A stretch of DNA of 64,000 nucleotides from Arachidicoccus sp. BS20 (GTDB lineage: Bacteria > Bacteroidota > Bacteroidia > Chitinophagales > Chitinophagaceae), in contig NZ_CP015971.1 of NCBI RefSeq assembly GCF_001659705.1, positions 2,107,029 to 2,171,028 on the forward strand, read 5' to 3'. Positions 33,545-41,975 of this stretch are shown here, in pieces (the first letter of the stretch is position 1; every line of letters begins with the position of its first letter). Under the pieces are notes generated by a model that did not search any database, had not been told where the DNA came from, and saw only the letters and a program-made list of their open reading frames with translations. Position numbers and translations under genes: made by a program.

Positions 33545-34864
33545 ATGAGTAAACCTCCGTCCCCATCTTTTTTAGACAAGAATCCTGTTCTAAGGAATAA
33601 AGAGTTTCTATATTTATTGTTTTTCCGTTTCGGAATATTTTTCGTTTTAAATCTTCAATCGACAGCCATTTATTATTGGGTGTACCAAATCACGGGAAGC
33701 AATTTAAAAATGGGTATGATTGGCTTGGCGGAAGTGGTTCCCGCAATTCTGTTTTCCATGATTTCCGGCTACATTATCGATATGCGCGAGAAGAAAAAAA
33801 TGTTATTACTGTGCACTGTAGGTTATGCGTTCCTCGGTTTGGGACTGTCGGTTTTATCAACCAAAGCTTCGCTCGATTTTTTAGGTTTAAATAAAACACT
33901 CATTTTCATTTTTTCACTGATTTTTTTCGGTGGTATTCTGCGTGCATTTCTTGCGCCTTCTTCATTTGCGCTGCTGAGCCTTGTCATTCCGCGTGAGCAA
34001 TACACCAATGCCACCAACTGGAGCAGTTTGTTTTTCAAAGTAGGAACCATGCTTGGACCTCTGTCTTTCGGCGTGATTGATGCCGTTATGAGCCTGGCTA
34101 CAAGCAGCAAAGACACGATGGTTGCCGGGCAGGTGCGCGCCATTCCCTCTGTTACAGGTTCTATGTTTTTTATATTTTTTACGGAATTGGTTTTGATTGT
34201 TTTGGTAATGCTTGTCAAGGCGAAGCCTTTCGTAAAAAAAGAAAGAAAAGAATCTATGGGTCAAAGCCTTTCGCTGGGCGTAAAATTTATCTGGAAAACC
34301 AAAGCGTTGCTGGGCGCTCAGGCGCTGGACATGTTTACCGTATTGTTTGGCGGAGCTATTGCACTGCTGCCTGCGTTCGTGGATATTCACCATATGACAG
34401 AAGTGGAATACGGCATTCTACGTGCAGCCCCCGGCGTTGGTTCTATCATTACGCTGATGCTTCTGGTTTATCTGCCTTTGAACACGCAGCCCGGAAAAAA
34501 ACTACTGTGGTGTTGCGCAGGATTTGGCGCAGCAACCATTGCATTCGGACTGTCGCACGAAATAATTCTTGCAACCATTGCACTAATATTTACAGGAATG
34601 TTCGACGCCGTAAGCGTAGTCGTTCGCAGTACTATTTTACAGCTTGTAACGCCGGAAGAAATGCGTGGTCGAGTGGCAGCCGTAAACACCATGTTCATCA
34701 GTTCGTCCAACGAGTTAGGCGATTTTGAAAGCGGTGTAATGGCACATTGGCTGGGAACAATTCGCGCCATTATCGTTGGCGGCTGTTTGACGCTAAGTGT
34801 CGTGGGATTGATTGCTGCGAGCGCGAAGAAACTGAGAAAGTTTGATTATAAGGAGTATCAGTAA
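33545..34864 (+). CDS. MFS transporter
   Basis: A 439-residue major-facilitator protein with 12 predicted membrane helices. The loop between helices 2 and 3 reads GYIIDMREKKKML (a motif A-like segment). It is related to EntS-type exporters, for example in FGGILRAFLAPSSFALLSLV and the segment AALLPAFVDIHHM. The substrate is unknown. It lies directly behind the deoxynucleoside kinase gene. The C-terminal tail is KKLRKFDYKEYQ. Confidence 0.92.
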   Translation: MSKPPSPSFLDKNPVLRNKEFLYLLFFRFGIFFVLNLQSTAIYYWVYQITGSNLKMGMIGLAEVVPAILFSMISGYIIDMREKKKMLLLCTVGYAFLGLGLSVLSTKASLDFLGLNKTLIFIFSLIFFGGILRAFLAPSSFALLSLVIPREQYTNATNWSSLFFKVGTMLGPLSFGVIDAVMSLATSSKDTMVAGQVRAIPSVTGSMFFIFFTELVLIVLVMLVKAKPFVKKERKESMGQSLSLGVKFIWKTKALLGAQALDMFTVLFGGAIALLPAFVDIHHMTEVEYGILRAAPGVGSIITLMLLVYLPLNTQPGKKLLWCCAGFGAATIAFGLSHEIILATIALIFTGMFDAVSVVVRSTILQLVTPEEMRGRVAAVNTMFISSSNELGDFESGVMAHWLGTIRAIIVGGCLTLSVVGLIAASAKKLRKFDYKEYQ

Positions 34865-34945
34865 TTCTTTTTGCCATTGTTGAATCTTTTAACCAATACT
34901 GATGAATGATTAATAAATAAAACAAGGAAAATAAAAATATATTTT

Positions 34946-35533
34946 ATGGGTTTAAGTATTTATTATGGCGGACATCTTAAGAAAGCGGAATTATTGCCCG
35001 CTTTAATTGGAGAAGTTAAAGACGTAGCGAAAATTTACAATTGGAAATATCACATTTATAATACTGTTTTTCCCGATAATCAATTCAACACCCAAACCTC
35101 TTTTGATGATATTTATGGCATTAGTTTTACGCCGCCAAATTGTGAAACAATTTCTTTTTCATTTTTGTCTAACGGCAAAATGGTTTGCCCATCAAGAGTG
35201 AATTTTTTCGCTCATTCCAAAGGTGAAGAAGAACGCTTGTGGATTTATACAACTTCGGTAAAAACGCAATATGCAGGCGTTGTGTTTCACCAATTTATTA
35301 TTCATTTCTTCAAATACTTAAACAATAAATACTTCAATAATTTCAAGATGTCTGACGAAAGTAATTATTGGGAAACAAACGATGAGGAAACACTGAAAAT
35401 GCAATTTAAAATTTATGATACATTGATGGATAATTTTATGCTCGCACTTGAAACTTTCCCTGTTCAGAAAGATGAAAATATACTCGCATATTTTGAGCGG
35501 TTAATGAAACATATTAACGAATTGAAAAAATAG
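34946..35533 (+). CDS. Unknown protein at the edge of an accessory patch
   Basis: A 195-residue soluble protein (MGLSIYYGGHLKKAELLPALI) with no recognised domain. It has alternating short strands in the N-terminal half (FSFLSNGKMVCPSRVNFF; TTSVKTQYAGVVFHQF) and a helical C-terminal half with a lysine-rich end. There is no signal peptide. The start is 18 bases after an AT-rich stretch. It lies at the left end of the accessory patch of 34.9-37.5 kb. Confidence 0.7.
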   Translation: MGLSIYYGGHLKKAELLPALIGEVKDVAKIYNWKYHIYNTVFPDNQFNTQTSFDDIYGISFTPPNCETISFSFLSNGKMVCPSRVNFFAHSKGEEERLWIYTTSVKTQYAGVVFHQFIIHFFKYLNNKYFNNFKMSDESNYWETNDEETLKMQFKIYDTLMDNFMLALETFPVQKDENILAYFERLMKHINELKK

Positions 35534-35596
35534 TCTACGGAATTTTGTAAGAACTAAAGGTTTCCGAAAAACAACCTTTTACCCTAACAACTTAAT

Positions 35597-36025
35597 TCAT
35601 TTTTTATCAAACAGCTTTTCCAGTTTTTCAATCATCTCGGTCTTTTCTTTCAGCATACGTTCATATAAAGCAATCTTTTCTTCGTGCAACTTTTTTATTT
35701 CTTCAATGGGATTGATATTGAATGTTGGCTTTGAATTTCCAATATAAGCGTCTTTTTCGATATTAAAAGTATTGGAAATAATATTCACTACTTGTTCTTC
35801 ATCAAAATTTTTAATGGCCTCTGCCGGAATTTTCAAAATTTCTGCAACTTGTTCGAGAACGGAAGATTCGATTGTTTCTTTTTGCTCAAGTAAAGAAACC
35901 TTTTGTTGGTTCCAATCGTCGCCCAATTCATAAGCCAAAGCATCCTGCTTTATACCCAGCATTTCGCGGAAGCGCTTTATGTTGCGACCCTCGTGTATTT
36001 TGTTGCTTTTATCCGTATTAGCCAT
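35597..36025 (-). CDS. XRE-family helix-turn-helix regulator with a coiled-coil tail
   Basis: A 142-residue regulator. Residues 12-67 are an HTH_3 domain (IKRFREMLGIKQDALAYELG, WNQQKVSLLEQKETIE), followed by an AEILKIPAEAIKNF segment and a C-terminal coiled coil (about 103-142, KLHEEKIALYERMLKEKTEM). Proteins of this layout are common in Bacteroidota accessory regions. A TACATTTG -7 box (36030-36037) lies five bases before the start codon, so the mRNA may be nearly leaderless. Confidence 0.88.
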   Translation of the reverse strand: MANTDKSNKIHEGRNIKRFREMLGIKQDALAYELGDDWNQQKVSLLEQKETIESSVLEQVAEILKIPAEAIKNFDEEQVVNIISNTFNIEKDAYIGNSKPTFNINPIEEIKKLHEEKIALYERMLKEKTEMIEKLEKLFDKK

Positions 36026-36029
36026 AAAG

Positions 36030-36037
36030 CAAATGTA
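36030..36037 (-). promoter_or_regulatory. Possible -7 element of the XRE gene
   Basis: TACATTTG on the minus strand matches TAnnTTTG five bases upstream of the start codon; no -33 element was found at the usual spacing. Confidence 0.35.
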
Positions 36038-36174
36038 ATATTAAATTGTCTGATAAAGCTATGTAAAATACCTGTAATAATTTGTAACATACATATTAAA
36101 AATGTTGAATACGGCTTGCTCACAACTTTATTTTGTGTTCATAAAAAATATTGTTTAACACAAAACCGAATATC

Positions 36175-36785
36175 ATGAAAAAGAAAAAAACAAAAGACAT
36201 TTTTGATACACAATGCTGGCAATGGCAGATTATTACTGACCCGTATCAAGTAGTTGCAGAGTTCTTCGTACTATGTGATATTGCTAATTTTCGCAGAGAG
36301 ATTACTAAAATTATGCGATATACTCAACGCGCCAAGATACCGAAAGACCCAGACCCTACAACTTTATTGCTCGATATGAATGCTTTAAAATCTCTTATAA
36401 AAGCAGCGTATGTTTTAAAGAATAATAAAAGTATTTCCTTAAAAATTGATGACAAGCATTTGTGCTCAATAAAAATATTTATTGCCATTCCATTGATGAG
36501 TTTTCGGCATGGGACGATTTCCCGCGTTTCTTATCGAAAGCAGAATTCTGTAATCCTTATTCAGTACTAAAAAAATTCTTCAAGTATCAAAAAATAGAAA
36601 AGTGGGAAAGCGACTTACGGGAAATAATGGATTATGCACTGTCCAAATATATTGCAGAATTCGAGGTAACCCAATTGGAAGTGTATTTGCATTTAATGAA
36701 ACTTATGGAAGCCACTCATTTAATAAATGTACGAGAAGTTATTCACATCGACGGTCGTCTTAAACACAGGCTTATTGATAAATGA
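36175..36785 (+). pseudogene. Frameshifted gene of unknown function
   Basis: The ATG at 36175 opens a frame (MKKKKTKDIFDTQCWQWQII) that leaves its natural course at the A run 36471-36475: one base short of a six-A run shifts the reading frame. Rejoining with one extra A gives a single protein of about 203 residues, reading on through KNIYCHSIDEFSAWDDFP and ending at 36785 with KHRLIDK. Both halves have ordinary codon use, so this is one gene carrying a one-base deletion or a sequencing error. The protein is helical and charged; I do not recognise the family. It is in tandem with the nucleotidyltransferase-like gene 55 bases downstream. Confidence 0.75.
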
Positions 36786-36840
36786 GAACCTTCTTTCATA
36801 TAATTTCATAATCATTTAATCACGACTAAAAATATTCAAA

Positions 36841-37446
36841 ATGAAAAATAAAAATTCCATCGCTCATTTTAGCGACAAAGAACAAAATGCGTTGTATTGC
36901 ATTAAAAAGAAAATTGTAGAGCAATTGCATCCGTTGATTATTTATTCTATTGAAAACAGTATTTGCCAAACGCTCCGGCGAAATTGTTTTGCCGCCGAAA
37001 AAAGAGCAGAAAGCTGGGAATTTTCCGGCACTTTATTAGTAATTGTACCTGCAAATAAAGAACCGGATGAGAAAGGTAAGAAAGAAACCGAAGATTTATT
37101 GAAGCCGTTTGGTTCAGTAAATCTGATTATCCACAATGTTGGTTTTATGGCAAGCAAAATCCGGGAAAATAACTTGTTTTTTTCCTGGGTACATCGCAAT
37201 GCCATTGCACTTTATGAACGAGAAAATGCACAACAACTATTGCTTCCTCTGCCGATTCCCCGACTTGCAGAATATAAACATCAGGCAGAATGTTTTTATT
37301 TACAAAATCCTCGTATGGATAACTACATAGAAGAAAAATGGAACGCTGTTGAACAGCCAAAAAGCAATGGGCATAAGAAAGGAAAAGTGCAACCATTGGA
37401 ATTGCGTTTATTAATTGCAATGAAGAACGAAGAAAAACCAAATTAA
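36841..37446 (+). CDS. Divergent nucleotidyltransferase-like protein
   Basis: A 201-residue protein (MKNKNSIAHFSDKEQNALYC). The order of features, an N-terminal helix ending LHPLIIYSIENS, a strand LLVIVPANKE, a KETEDLL helix and IHNVGFMASKIRENNLFFSW followed by AIALYE, resembles the nucleotidyltransferase half of MNT-HEPN proteins of Bacteroidota. However the catalytic GS(x)DxD motif is not visible, so activity is doubtful. No HEPN domain follows. It may be a decayed antitoxin-like protein; this is inference. AlkA lies convergent downstream. Confidence 0.45.
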   Translation: MKNKNSIAHFSDKEQNALYCIKKKIVEQLHPLIIYSIENSICQTLRRNCFAAEKRAESWEFSGTLLVIVPANKEPDEKGKKETEDLLKPFGSVNLIIHNVGFMASKIRENNLFFSWVHRNAIALYERENAQQLLLPLPIPRLAEYKHQAECFYLQNPRMDNYIEEKWNAVEQPKSNGHKKGKVQPLELRLLIAMKNEEKPN

Positions 37447-37527
37447 TACAGCAAAAATGTTCCTTAAGAAATACGTTACACAATCATTTTGTCGGCGGCG
37501 CATTCGTCAATATCTGAATAACAGAAA

Positions 37528-38133
37528 TTACAAATCCGCCGCGTTGTCTTTCCAATGCCAGAGATGCAGGCAGGCATACGTACGGTAAGGTTTCCATTTT
37601 TCGGATTGCTTCAGCATTTTCTGCCGCAATATTTTTTTGTCCAAGTCTTTCCATTTGTATGCGTGCATCATGGCTTGTTGCAGCGCTAAATCATCGGCAG
37701 CAAATACATCTTCCCTGCCAAGCGAAAACATCAGCAACATTTCGACCGTCCAGCGACCAACGCCTTTTATTTGCGTAAGCAGTTCGATAATTTCTTCATT
37801 AGGCAATGCCTTCAGCATTTTATCGTCAATATTTTTTTCGATACAAAACAAGGCTACATTATGTATGTAGGAAGTTTTCGCATTGCTCAAACCGATGCTG
37901 CGCAATGTTTCTTTTGGTACAGCAAGCACCTGTTCGGCAGTAGGTTCCTTTCCGTCGAAAAGCTGCAGAAATCTTTTATAAATCACGTCTGCAACGCGGC
38001 TGCTCAACTGTTGGCTCATGATGCTTGCCATAAGGCGAAGCGGAATGTTGTTCCTGAATTTTAATGGTGGAAACGAAGTTTTCAGAAACGGGACGAGCTT
38101 TTTATCTTTTTGTAAATGAAGGAAGTAAGACAT
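37528..38133 (-). CDS. DNA-3-methyladenine glycosylase II (AlkA-like, HhH-GPD)
   Basis: A 201-residue base-excision-repair enzyme that removes alkylated purines. The start at the ATG 38133 (MSYFLHLQKDKKLVPF) begins the domain; an in-frame extension to 38232 is coded by a repeat. The helix-hairpin-helix reads LTQIKGVGRWTVEMLLMF near residue 125, followed by the catalytic aspartate region REDVFAADDLALQQAM. Length and the LSSRVADVIYKRF start match small AlkA proteins. It is the last gene of a minus-strand set behind the AraC regulator. Confidence 0.93.
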   Translation of the reverse strand: MSYFLHLQKDKKLVPFLKTSFPPLKFRNNIPLRLMASIMSQQLSSRVADVIYKRFLQLFDGKEPTAEQVLAVPKETLRSIGLSNAKTSYIHNVALFCIEKNIDDKMLKALPNEEIIELLTQIKGVGRWTVEMLLMFSLGREDVFAADDLALQQAMMHAYKWKDLDKKILRQKMLKQSEKWKPYRTYACLHLWHWKDNAADL

Positions 38134-38139
38134 AATTTC

Positions 38140-38236
38140 TGAATTGAAGATTTCACACAGAGTTCTCAGAGAGACAAAGGCACAGAATAAAATTCTCCGA
38201 ATCTCATACTTCGTGTATTCTCTGTGAAACACGAAG
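38140..38236 (-). repeat. Copy C of the CTCTGTG-rich dispersed repeat
   Basis: Between the AraC and AlkA genes, in the opposite orientation to copies A and B. On the minus strand it reads TTCTGTGCC, CTCTCTGAGAACTCTGTGTG and a palindromic CTTCGTGTTTC/GAATACACGAAG pair near the AraC end. It supplies an in-frame extension to AlkA. Confidence 0.55.
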
Positions 38237-39154
38237 TTACTTCAACAATAATTCACAAGGCTTGATACCTGTTTGTTTTTTAAAGGCGGAAGAGAAATGC
38301 GAGATAGATGAATAACCGAGTATATTAGCGACATCGGTAACGCTCAAGCCCTTTTGATACAACAGATATTTTGCATGGTCCATGCGCTGCTGCTGGTAAA
38401 AATCAAAAATAGTTGTACCGAAAACTTCTTTAAATCCCTTTTTTAAATAGCATTCATTAATACCTACACGACGGCTTAAAGCCTTAATCGTCATTGGCTC
38501 TCCAATATTTTCCAACAATACATCTTTCGCGTGAAAAATCTTTGCTTTACCGGCGTCATCAGCCAAAAAACGGCAGGTAAAAATCTCTTTATCATTTTCA
38601 TCAGCCAGATAATCCATACTGTACAACAGCACTTCGTGGATTTTGGAATTGAAGAAAATATTTTCCATTGCACCGGAATAGTTGCCTTCCAGTAAATTGG
38701 CAAGACTGCTGCGGTGCCTGGCACGAAGCGGGAACAATTTGGTAAAAGAAGTTTTATATTCAAACGAAAGAACCTTATCTTTTTTATTGTCTGAAGACTT
38801 GTCACTGCCCGTAAACTGTTGCAAATAATTCGGTGTAAAGCTGAAACTGAACAAGCTAAGCATATCTCTTGAGCTTTCGCAAACGCCGGTCATACTACCA
38901 GTGCATTCATTGCAATTTTCTTTGTCGCAATAACGGTTTCCTGTAACGCAAAACCGTAAGTCCAGCTTTTTATCTTCCTCGTTTTTTTGAACATTATAAA
39001 TCATAACGCCGCTGTCCGGTTTTGAAAACGATTCGTTCAATTCAAAACAGGTAATGGACGATTTTATCGAACCCGGAACGTCGTATCGTTTTTGAAAAAC
39101 AACTTCCATTCCTGATTCCAAAAATTCATTTTCCGTCATTTTCACAATGTCCAT
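38237..39154 (-). CDS. AraC-family regulator with a cysteine cluster
   Basis: A 305-residue regulator from the ATG at 39154 (MDIVKMTENEFLESG). The C-terminal 100 residues form the AraC/XylS double HTH: ALSRRVGINECYLKKGFKEVF, then MDHAKYLLYQKGLSVTDVA and GYSSISHFSSAFKKQTG, as in PchR-like regulators. Between residues 69 and 92 lie five cysteines (C69, C76, C81, C84, C92) in a short stretch, which could hold zinc or an iron-sulfur cluster or sense redox. A signal molecule is not known. It lies 71 bases past the end of lpxC-fabZ, in the position where lpxA is often found in related genomes. Confidence 0.88.
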   Translation of the reverse strand: MDIVKMTENEFLESGMEVVFQKRYDVPGSIKSSITCFELNESFSKPDSGVMIYNVQKNEEDKKLDLRFCVTGNRYCDKENCNECTGSMTGVCESSRDMLSLFSFSFTPNYLQQFTGSDKSSDNKKDKVLSFEYKTSFTKLFPLRARHRSSLANLLEGNYSGAMENIFFNSKIHEVLLYSMDYLADENDKEIFTCRFLADDAGKAKIFHAKDVLLENIGEPMTIKALSRRVGINECYLKKGFKEVFGTTIFDFYQQQRMDHAKYLLYQKGLSVTDVANILGYSSISHFSSAFKKQTGIKPCELLLK

Positions 39155-39225
39155 AATCGCACTAATTTTTAAAATAAACCATAAGGAACATAGACTTTTA
39201 CACAAATTTTTCTATATGGTTTTAC

Positions 39226-40635
39226 CTAATCTTTTCGTTTCACGACCTGTGCCACCATATCAGCTTCGGTAGCAATTTTTCCGTTGGCATAAACCGTTCC
39301 GTGCATATTGCAAATGCCGCGGCGAATCGGTTCGTTCAATTCCATTTTCAGCAATAATGTATCGCCGGGGCGAATCATTTGCTTGAATTTACAATTATCT
39401 ATTTTTAAAAAATAAGTATCAAATTGTCCTTCGCCCATTGAGCTGATACAAAGTATTCCGCCCGTTTGCGCCAAAGCCTCAATCTGCAAAACGCCCGGCA
39501 TTACAGGATTTCCGGGAAAATGCCCCTGAAAAAAATACTCGTTGAATGTTACATTTTTTACGCCTACAATTGTCGTCTCCGTTAAATTGATAATCTTATC
39601 CACCAACAAAAACGGATAACGGTGCGGCAATATCTTTTCTATCTGTTCCGTTGTGTACAACGGCGGTTTTGTATAGTCATAAACGGGAACGTCGGGCAAA
39701 TTTTTTATTTTCTTAATCTGTTGCTTTATCATTTTTGCAAAAGCAACATTGGTGCTGTGTCCAGGACGGTTTGCCAATACGCGTGCTTTCACGGGATAAC
39801 CAATCAACGCCAAATCGCCAACCATGTCCAGCAACTTATGACGCGCCGGTTCATTGGGAAAACGCAATTCCAGATTGTTAAGATAACCGTCTTTACTTAC
39901 GGCAACCTTTTCTTTGTTGAAAACCTTTGCCAGGCGCTCCAGCTCAGTATCGGTAACGGGCTTGTCCACCACAATAATTGCGTTGCTCAAATCGCCGCCT
40001 TTAATTAAATTGTGTTCCAGTAACATTTCCAGTTCGTGTAAAAAACTAAATGTTCTGCATGATGCAACTTCCGCTTTAAAGTTGCTCATTTTTTTCAACT
40101 GCGCGTATTGTGTTCCCAATACAGGACTATTGAAATCAATCAATGCCGTCAAGCTGTATTTTTCAGAGGGCAACGCCACCATTTCCACACGCTTTTCTTC
40201 GTCGTAGAAATGAATATTTTCATCCAATTTATACCAAATCTTTTCAGCATCCTGTTCTTCTACGCCCGCCTGCTCAATGATTTCTATAAAAGGTTGCGCG
40301 CTACCGTCCATAATAGGTATTTCAGGACCGTTGATTTCGACCAAAACATTGTCCACCCCAAGACCCACAAACGCAGAAAGCAAATGCTCCACCGTAGAAA
40401 CTTTGGCATTTCCAACTTGCAGAGTTGTACCACGACTCGTATCTGTAACCAAATCACAATCGGCTTTGATAATCGGCTGCCCCTCTAAGTCTATTCTTTG
40501 AAATTGTATGCCGAAGCCCGGTTTTGCAGGGTTCAACTTCATATCCACCAAAGCGCCTGTATGTAATCCTGTTCCGCTAATCGTTACGGCTTTCGCCAAT
40601 GTATGTTGCTTGTCTTGATTGAACTGCTCAGTCAT
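39226..40635 (-). CDS. lpxC-fabZ: Bifunctional LpxC deacetylase / FabZ dehydratase
   Basis: A 469-residue fusion typical of Bacteroidota. The N-terminal half (about 1-300) is UDP-3-O-acyl-GlcNAc deacetylase, the committed step of lipid A synthesis. It shows GTGLHTG, the zinc-ligand region STVEHLLSA and ARHKLLDMVGD. The C-terminal part (about 320-469) is 3-hydroxyacyl-ACP dehydratase with LPHRYPFLLVDKI, GHFPGNPVMPGVLQIEALAQ and the active His and Glu. The start ATG at 40635 is preferred to a GTG two codons upstream. It lies downstream of lpxD, and both belong to one minus-strand unit. No lpxA follows, unlike the usual order. Confidence 0.97.
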   Translation of the reverse strand: MTEQFNQDKQHTLAKAVTISGTGLHTGALVDMKLNPAKPGFGIQFQRIDLEGQPIIKADCDLVTDTSRGTTLQVGNAKVSTVEHLLSAFVGLGVDNVLVEINGPEIPIMDGSAQPFIEIIEQAGVEEQDAEKIWYKLDENIHFYDEEKRVEMVALPSEKYSLTALIDFNSPVLGTQYAQLKKMSNFKAEVASCRTFSFLHELEMLLEHNLIKGGDLSNAIIVVDKPVTDTELERLAKVFNKEKVAVSKDGYLNNLELRFPNEPARHKLLDMVGDLALIGYPVKARVLANRPGHSTNVAFAKMIKQQIKKIKNLPDVPVYDYTKPPLYTTEQIEKILPHRYPFLLVDKIINLTETTIVGVKNVTFNEYFFQGHFPGNPVMPGVLQIEALAQTGGILCISSMGEGQFDTYFLKIDNCKFKQMIRPGDTLLLKMELNEPIRRGICNMHGTVYANGKIATEADMVAQVVKRKD

Positions 40636-40727
40636 AATCACAAAAAGAAATAATATAAATTTAATACTCCGAAATAATGAAAAATAGAATTGAAGCTGCG
40701 AAAATACATTAACTATCTAAAGAATGA

Positions 40728-41762
40728 TTACTTTGACAATTCTTTGACTAATTTTTCCAATTCCAAAATTTTCTTCTCCAGTTCGGGAAGCCGTTTGAAA
40801 ACAACATTGCTGCGGTTATTTTTTGTGTACTCAAATGCAGGGCTTCCGCTCACGATTTGTTTTTCTGAAGTAGATTTTGCTACGCCCGATTGCGCTGTTA
40901 CAATTGTTTGGTCTGCGATATGAATGTGTCCCACAATCCCCGCCTGCCCGGCAATCATTACATTTTTTCCAATCTTAGTACTGCCCGAAACGCCCGCCTG
41001 CGCTGCAATTGCGGTATTTTCGCCAAGCTCTGCATTGTGTGCAATTTGTACAAGATTATCAATCTTCACGCCTTTTCTGACAATCGTTGAGTTAAGCGTA
41101 GCGCGGTCAATCGTGGTGTTCGCGCCAATCTCCACATTATCTTCAATTACCACATTTCCTATTTGCGGAATTTTTTGATACGTGCCGTCGGCATTCGGCG
41201 CAAAACCAAAACCGTCCGCGCCAATAACTGCACCTGCGTGAATAATCACATTACTGCCGATAACACAATCTTTATAAATTTTTGCGCCTGCATAAATAAT
41301 CGTGTTCTCGCCAACTTTCACATTCGCACCAATAAATACTTGCGGATAAATTTTTGAGCCTTTGCCAATCACAACATTGTCACTCACATAAGCGAATGAG
41401 CCAACATACACATTTTCATCAATCTTTGCGGAAGCAGCGATGTGTGAATGCTCTTCAATGCCGTTCAAACCTTGCGTTTGCAAGTCCTGATAAATTTTCA
41501 GAAGCGTTGCGAAAGCGGCATAGGCATCGTCCACACGTAATAAAGTCGCCAAAACATTTTGCTTCAATTGCAACCTTTTATTGACGATAACCAACGATGC
41601 TTTGGAGGTGTATAAAAATTCTTCGTATTTGGGATTGGATAAAAAACTTAAATCGCCTTGCTGCGCGGCTTCGATATTGTTGAAATTAGTAACAATTGTA
41701 TTTTCATCGCCTTCGATTTGCGCATTGATGAAAGCGGCTATTTGCTTTGCAGAGAATTGCAT
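40728..41762 (-). CDS. lpxD: UDP-3-O-(hydroxyacyl)glucosamine N-acyltransferase
   Basis: A 344-residue cytoplasmic enzyme that adds the second acyl chain in lipid A synthesis. The N-terminal uridine-binding domain (about 1-100) includes [19 protein letters not shown]. About ten left-handed beta-helix hexapeptide turns follow, for example [19 protein letters not shown] and [16 protein letters not shown], the latter containing the HxGxxxG active region. A short helical C-terminus ends [10 protein letters not shown]. It precedes lpxC-fabZ by 92 bases. Upstream the gap holds a cruciform repeat. Confidence 0.97.
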   Translation of the reverse strand: MQFSAKQIAAFINAQIEGDENTIVTNFNNIEAAQQGDLSFLSNPKYEEFLYTSKASLVIVNKRLQLKQNVLATLLRVDDAYAAFATLLKIYQDLQTQGLNGIEEHSHIAASAKIDENVYVGSFAYVSDNVVIGKGSKIYPQVFIGANVKVGENTIIYAGAKIYKDCVIGSNVIIHAGAVIGADGFGFAPNADGTYQKIPQIGNVVIEDNVEIGANTTIDRATLNSTIVRKGVKIDNLVQIAHNAELGENTAIAAQAGVSGSTKIGKNVMIAGQAGIVGHIHIADQTIVTAQSGVAKSTSEKQIVSGSPAFEYTKNNRSNVVFKRLPELEKKILELEKLVKELSK

Positions 41763-41768
41763 AAATGT

Positions 41769-41800
41769 TATAAGTTGTAAGTTATATGTTATAAGTTGAA
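41769..41800 (+). repeat. Short direct repeats of the AAGTTGTAAGTTATATGTTATAAG type
   Basis: TATAAGTTG (41769-41777) and TATAAGTTG (41790-41798) flank GTTATATGTTA. They occupy the lpxD upstream gap and resemble simple-sequence remnants. Confidence 0.4.
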
Positions 41801-41807
41801 TCTATTC

Positions 41808-41895
41808 GTCATTCCGAACTTGTTTCGGAATCTATAAATTTTGAAAGAAGATGCCGAATTGAAAATCGGCGAAGCCAAATAAATTCGGCATGACG
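41808..41895. repeat. 88-bp cruciform repeat (REP/MITE-like)
   Basis: Outer arms CGTCATTCCGAA (41808-41819) and TTCGGCATGACG (41884-41895) pair with one mismatch. Inside are TTCCGAAC...TTTCGGAA (41812-41829) and a GCCGAATT...AATTCGGC pair, so three nested hairpins can form. It is bounded by CGTGTAAGCGTGTTCA, which also flanks the hairpin at 20867. No coding sequence or transposase is inside. Confidence 0.65.
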
Positions 41896-41935
41896 TGTAA
41901 GCGTGTTCATTTTTTCTTTGCACCATTGCGTGAAA

Positions 41936-41975
41936 AAACTTCGTACCTCATTTTCTCCGTTTACTCTGTGTGAAA
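41936..41975 (+). repeat. Copy B of the CTCTGTG-rich dispersed repeat
   Basis: Contains CTTCGTACCTC and ACTCTGTGTGAAAC just before the end of the HD gene. Aligns with copies at 20926 and 38140 (opposite orientation). Confidence 0.5.

Noticed and set aside
36462..36480. Programmed -1 frameshifting at the A run of the unknown gene
   Set aside because: The site does not fit the X XXY YYZ slippery pattern and no strong downstream stem is seen; a one-base deletion is simpler.
38133..38232. Upstream start of the AlkA-like gene (234 residues)
   Set aside because: The added 33 residues are coded by the CTCTGTG repeat; the domain starts at the ATG 38133.
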